A stretch of 8,391 bases of DNA from an uncultured Brevundimonas sp. (GTDB taxonomy: Bacteria; Pseudomonadota; Alphaproteobacteria; Caulobacterales; Caulobacteraceae): NCBI GenBank assembly GCA_946481425.1, contig CAMLNT010000091.1, forward strand, positions 1 to 8,391, given 5' to 3'. Every line of letters starts with the position of its first letter. Positions within the stretch are counted from its first letter, which is position 1. The notes under the pieces were generated by a model. The model saw only the letters and a list, made by a program, of their open reading frames with translations. It did not search any database and was not told where the DNA came from. Positions 6,249 to 8,391 of the stretch are shown here, one piece after another. Both the position numbers and the translations under genes were made by a program.

Positions 6249-7454
6249 ATGAACAGACATTTGCTGGCCGGAACGGCTGGTGTCGTGCTCCTCGGTCTGG
6301 CCGGGCCCGCCATGGCGGATCCGGACGGCTGGTACGGCGCCGTTGACCTGGGCTACCACTGGCAGGGCGACTTCGTCCTGGAAAGCGAAGCTGCGGCGCC
6401 CGACGGCGACCCCTACAGCTTCGACTTCGCGACCGACCCCGACTGGGCCGGCTTCGTGCGCCTCGGCTACCGGTTCAACCCGAACTGGCGCGTCGAACTG
6501 GAAGGCGGCTACCGTCCGGGCGATCTCGTCTCGGCCGTCAGCCCCGACGCCCGCACCCCGCCGACCTCGGTCGCGCTCTGCACCCCCGGCGTGATCCGCA
6601 CCGCCTCGACCCCCTGCGGCTCGCCGGACGGCTCGGTCGATCAGTGGTCGGCCATGGCCAACCTGATCTGGGATATGGGCTCTGAGGACTGGACCTTCCG
6701 TCCGTTCATCGGCGCCGGCGTCGGCTTCAACCGCGTCTCGGTCGATTCGCTTGGCCAGTTCTCGACCTCGGCTGGCCCGGGCACCCCGTACAACCTCCTC
6801 ATCGACGATGAGGACACGGGCTTCGCCTGGCAGGTTTTGGGCGGCTTCGCCTGGGCCCTGACCGACCGTCTGTCGCTCGACATGACCGCCCGCTACATGC
6901 GGACCTCGGAAGTGACCTTCGAGTCGACGTCTTCGACCACGACCCCGGGCTACGTCCCGGGCCAGTTCTCGGGCGATTTCGAAGACACCACCGTGTCGGT
7001 CGGCCTGCGCTACAGCTTCGGTCAGGAAGCGGCCCCGCCGCCGCCTCCCCCGCCGCCTCCGCCGCCGCCGCCCCCGCCGCCTCCGCCGCCTCCGCCCCCG
7101 CCGCCGCCTCCGCCGTGGCAGGCGCGTGAGTTCACGGTGCTGTTCGACTGGGATCGCTACGACCTCACCCCGCAGGCTCAGGAAATCGTTCGTCAGGCCG
7201 CGGCTCACGCCCGTGCTGGCGGCGCCACCCGCCTGCACATCGTGGGTCACGCCGACACCTCCGGTTCGGCCGCCTACAACGTCCGTCTGTCGCAGCGTCG
7301 CGCCGCGACCGTTCGTGACGCCCTGATCGCCCAAGGCGTGACCGGCGGCGCGATCACGACGGAAGGCCGTGGTGAAACCGACCTGGCTCGTCCGACCGCC
7401 GACGGCGTTCGCGAGCCGCTCAACCGCCGCGCCACGATCGCCATCAACCGCTAA
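6249..7454 (+). CDS. OmpA-family outer-membrane protein with polyproline linker
   Basis: A 401-residue envelope protein. Residues 1-23 form a signal peptide (MNRHLLAG, hydrophobic core, cleavage after AMA). Residues 24-258 look like an eight-stranded OmpA/opacity-type beta-barrel: alternating aromatic/hydrophobic strands such as WYGAVDLGYHW and a terminal strand VSVGLRYSF. Two cysteines (C111, C123) in a predicted loop could form a disulfide. Residues 263-289 are 27 uninterrupted prolines. Residues 290-401 are an OmpA C-terminal peptidoglycan-binding domain, with D336 in VGHADTSGS and R351 in LSQRRA, fifteen residues apart as in E. coli OmpA D271/R286. The protein should tether the outer membrane to the cell wall. 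AAGGGA lies 6 bases before the chosen ATG; an upstream in-frame ATG at 6228 would spoil the signal peptide. An EcfG-type promoter precedes the gene and a strong terminator follows. Confidence 0.95.
   Translation: MNRHLLAGTAGVVLLGLAGPAMADPDGWYGAVDLGYHWQGDFVLESEAAAPDGDPYSFDFATDPDWAGFVRLGYRFNPNWRVELEGGYRPGDLVSAVSPDARTPPTSVALCTPGVIRTASTPCGSPDGSVDQWSAMANLIWDMGSEDWTFRPFIGAGVGFNRVSVDSLGQFSTSAGPGTPYNLLIDDEDTGFAWQVLGGFAWALTDRLSLDMTARYMRTSEVTFESTSSTTTPGYVPGQFSGDFEDTTVSVGLRYSFGQEAAPPPPPPPPPPPPPPPPPPPPPPPPPPPWQAREFTVLFDWDRYDLTPQAQEIVRQAAAHARAGGATRLHIVGHADTSGSAAYNVRLSQRRAATVRDALIAQGVTGGAITTEGRGETDLARPTADGVREPLNRRATIAINR
7035..7115 (+). repeat. Proline-codon microsatellite (27 consecutive CCN codons)
   Basis: An 81-bp tract of CCG, CCT and CCC codons encodes the linker between barrel and peptidoglycan-binding domain. 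CCG dominates (20 of 27 codons), with six CCT and three CCC interspersed irregularly minus overlap in my count being small. The near-repetitive triplets could change length by slippage in steps of three without breaking the frame. Confidence 0.9.
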
Positions 7455-7501
7455 GGCGGACGATACGATCAAGGCACTGGCCTAGAGCCAAAGCCTAAGC
7501 G

Positions 7502-7531
7502 AACCCCCGGAGAGCGATCTCCGGGGGTTTT
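7502..7531 (+). terminator. Intrinsic terminator of the OmpA-like gene
   Basis: A perfect 12-bp stem (7502-7513 with 7518-7529) closes a GCGA loop and is followed by further T residues (TTTT at 7528-7531, then GCTTT). It lies 47 bases after the stop codon, and is the strongest intrinsic terminator in the window. It separates the OmpA-like gene from the small membrane protein downstream. Confidence 0.9.
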
Positions 7532-7623
7532 GCTTTGTCCGGAAGACGAAAGTGCCAAGCCCGGCGCAACCTTGGCCTTGGCCGGGCATTCAGAAAGTCT
7601 CTCGCTAACTGGAGGCTTTCGAA

Positions 7624-7875
7624 ATGGGACTGGGAATTATCGGCTGGATCGTGGTCGGCATCGTGGCGGGTTTCCTCGCCGAAAAGATCATGAAGCGCGA
7701 TCACGGCCTGCTCACCAATCTGATCGTCGGCGTCATCGGCGCCCTGATCGGCGGCTTCATCGCCACCAACTTCCTCGGCATTTCAGCGGACGGAAGCTGG
7801 ATCGTCGCTACCATCATCGCTCTGGGCGGCGCGATCCTGCTGCTGTTCCTGCTGGGCCTCGTGCGTCGACGCTAA
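7624..7875 (+). CDS. Small membrane protein, GlsB/YeaQ/YmgE (transglycosylase-associated) family
   Basis: An 83-residue, very hydrophobic protein with three predicted membrane segments at about 3-18, 30-51 and 59-80, and an RRR end. The glycine-rich pattern LTNLIVGVIGALIGGFIA (30-47) is the family signature. The basic loop EKIMKRDHG between segments one and two suggests a cytoplasmic turn. GGAGG at 7611-7615, eight bases before the ATG, supports the start. Members are often stress-induced, but the biochemical function is unknown and the transglycosylase-associated name is historical. It is a single gene between a terminator and the rplK leader. I looked for a GGAAC-N16/17-CGTT motif in the 92-bp spacer upstream and did not find one; no clear promoter was identified. 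Confidence 0.9.
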   Translation: MGLGIIGWIVVGIVAGFLAEKIMKRDHGLLTNLIVGVIGALIGGFIATNFLGISADGSWIVATIIALGGAILLLFLLGLVRRR

Positions 7876-7895
7876 GGCGCTCTCAATCCCCGCAT

Positions 7896-7923
7896 TTGCA
7901 AGGGGCGGCGTGTTCTGTTACAC
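7896..7923 (+). promoter_or_regulatory. Weak candidate promoter for rplK
   Basis: TTGCAA (7896-7901) and TTACAC (7918-7923) are 16 bases apart. Transcription would start near 7930, upstream of the L1-like hairpin at 7955-7981. The -10 match is poor, and the element lies within the inverted repeat at 7900-7933, so it may be coincidental. rplK needs a promoter in this spacer unless it is read from glsB. Confidence 0.3.
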
Positions 7924-7933
7924 GCCGCCCCTT
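7900..7933. repeat. Perfect 14-bp inverted repeat between the small membrane protein gene and rplK
   Basis: AAGGGGCGGCGTGT (7900-7913) pairs perfectly with 7920-7933 around a TCTGTT loop, 24 bases after the upstream stop codon. It is probably the transcription terminator of the small membrane protein gene, although only two T residues follow the stem. Its overlap with a promoter-like element leaves open an operator or attenuator role for rplK. Confidence 0.75.
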
Positions 7934-7954
7934 CGCTCATCCGGGCGATCAAAT

Positions 7955-7981
7955 CCGTGGGAGGGGCTGCCCGAACCACGG
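7955..7981 (+). promoter_or_regulatory. Putative ribosomal protein L1-binding leader hairpin of the rplK operon
   Basis: CCGTGG (7955-7960) pairs with CCACGG (7976-7981), and an inner GGG (7964-7966) pairs with CCC (7970-7972), leaving an asymmetric internal loop (GAG opposite GAA). The string GTGGGAGG then a short helix and then (A)ACCAC matches the core of the L1-binding region of 23S rRNA (GGTGGGAGGCT ... TACCACC in E. coli). L1 represses the L11-L1 operon by binding such a leader mimic. The hairpin is 44 bases upstream of the rplK start. Confidence 0.7.
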
Positions 7982-8025
7982 CCACATAGGCGGCATTGAT
8001 TTGCCGTCGCAGATGGAGACAGCCA

Positions 8026-8391
8026 ATGGCCAAGAAGATCTTGGGCTATATCAAACTGCAGGTGCCTGCCGGCTCCGCGACCCCGTCCCCGCCGATCGGC
8101 CCCGCCCTGGGTCAGCGCGGCGTGAACATCATGGGTTTCTGCAAGGAATTCAACGCGCGCACTGAAAAGGAAGCGAAGGGAACGCCCCTGCCGACGGTCA
8201 TCACCGTCTATCAGGACAAGAGCTTCACCTTCGTGACCAAGACGCCGCCGGCGACGCACTACCTGAAGGAAGCCACCAAGCTGAAGTCGGGCGCCGCCAA
8301 GACCGGCCGCGAAACCGTCGGCAAGATCACCCGCGCCCAGCTGCGCGAGATCGCCGAGAAGAAGATGAAGGATCTGAACGCCAACGATCTC
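8026..8391 (+). CDS. rplK: Large-subunit ribosomal protein L11, N-terminal 122 residues (runs off the window)
   Basis: The sequence begins [16 protein letters not shown] and continues with the L11 hallmark [22 protein letters not shown] (about residues 22-43), including the flexible proline-rich segment. The C-terminal rRNA-binding domain follows, with [14 protein letters not shown] (73-86) and the [20 protein letters not shown] stretch to the window end. About 20 residues are missing from a usual ~143. L11 binds the GTPase-associated centre of 23S rRNA. GGAGA at 8014-8018 is seven bases before the ATG. The next gene outside the window is expected to be rplA. The upstream neighbour is not nusG, unlike the common secE-nusG-rplK-rplA order, so the operon appears to begin here, with its own leader. 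Confidence 0.98.
   Translation, partial: MAKKILGYIKLQVPAGSATPSPPIGPALGQRGVNIMGFCKEFNARTEKEAKGTPLPTVITVYQDKSFTFVTKTPPATHYLKEATKLKSGAAKTGRETVGKITRAQLREIAEKKMKDLNANDL

Noticed and set aside
6036..7472. 478-residue open frame antisense to the OmpA-like gene
   Set aside because: It contains an arginine/glycine run that is simply the reverse of the proline codons, and has no family motifs. The sense frame has a signal peptide and known domains.
7578..7609. TTGGCC ... GCTAAC as a promoter of the small membrane protein gene
   Set aside because: Transcription would start at or after the GGAGG ribosome binding site, which would leave that site out of the message.
7530..8165. 211-residue plus-strand frame crossing the small membrane protein gene and rplK
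   Set aside because: It overlaps two well-supported genes in another frame and has no recognisable domain.
1..8391. CRISPR array, tRNA, rRNA, insertion sequence, attachment site
   Set aside because: I saw no regularly spaced repeats, tRNA-like folds, transposase motifs or flanking duplications on reading both strands.

Overview
The window is GC-rich (about 72% by hand count in one coding stretch) and densely coding. Gene content and signals point to an alphaproteobacterium, most likely Caulobacterales (Caulobacter or Brevundimonas-like): a GGAAC-N16-CGTT motif typical of the alphaproteobacterial general stress sigma factor EcfG/SigT, Caulobacter-like housekeeping promoter elements, an outer-membrane protein with a proline-rich linker, and GTG starts in overlapping genes. 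The genus is an inference from style, not from a database match.

Layout. (1) Positions 1-1389: the 5' end of an Lrp/AsnC regulator on the minus strand, divergent from ald (alanine dehydrogenase). Two small inverted repeats lie in the shared spacer, and a perfect hairpin follows ald. (2) Positions 1418-3537, minus strand: a two-gene operon for an SDR-type hydroxyacyl-CoA dehydrogenase-like protein and a thiolase, joined by an ATGA overlap and headed by a Caulobacter-type promoter. (3) Positions 3636-6144, plus strand: rmlC-rmlB-rmlD, three of the four dTDP-L-rhamnose enzymes, joined by two GTGA overlaps. rmlA is not present. (4) Positions 6159-7531: an OmpA-like outer-membrane protein with a 27-proline linker, preceded by a perfect EcfG-type promoter and followed by a strong intrinsic terminator. 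(5) Positions 7624-7875: a small GlsB/YeaQ/YmgE-family membrane protein. (6) Positions 7896-8391: the leader and 5' part of rplK (ribosomal protein L11). The leader contains a hairpin resembling the 23S rRNA binding site of ribosomal protein L1.

The units are mostly independent: alanine catabolism under a local regulator, acyl-CoA beta-oxidation-type chemistry, deoxysugar nucleotide synthesis for surface polysaccharide, a cell-envelope protein probably tied to stress, and the start of the L11 operon. I see no mobile element, CRISPR array, tRNA or rRNA, and no undescribed multi-gene system. The most interesting signals are regulatory: the EcfG-type promoter and the L1-site mimic. No gene-free stretch exceeds 300 bases.
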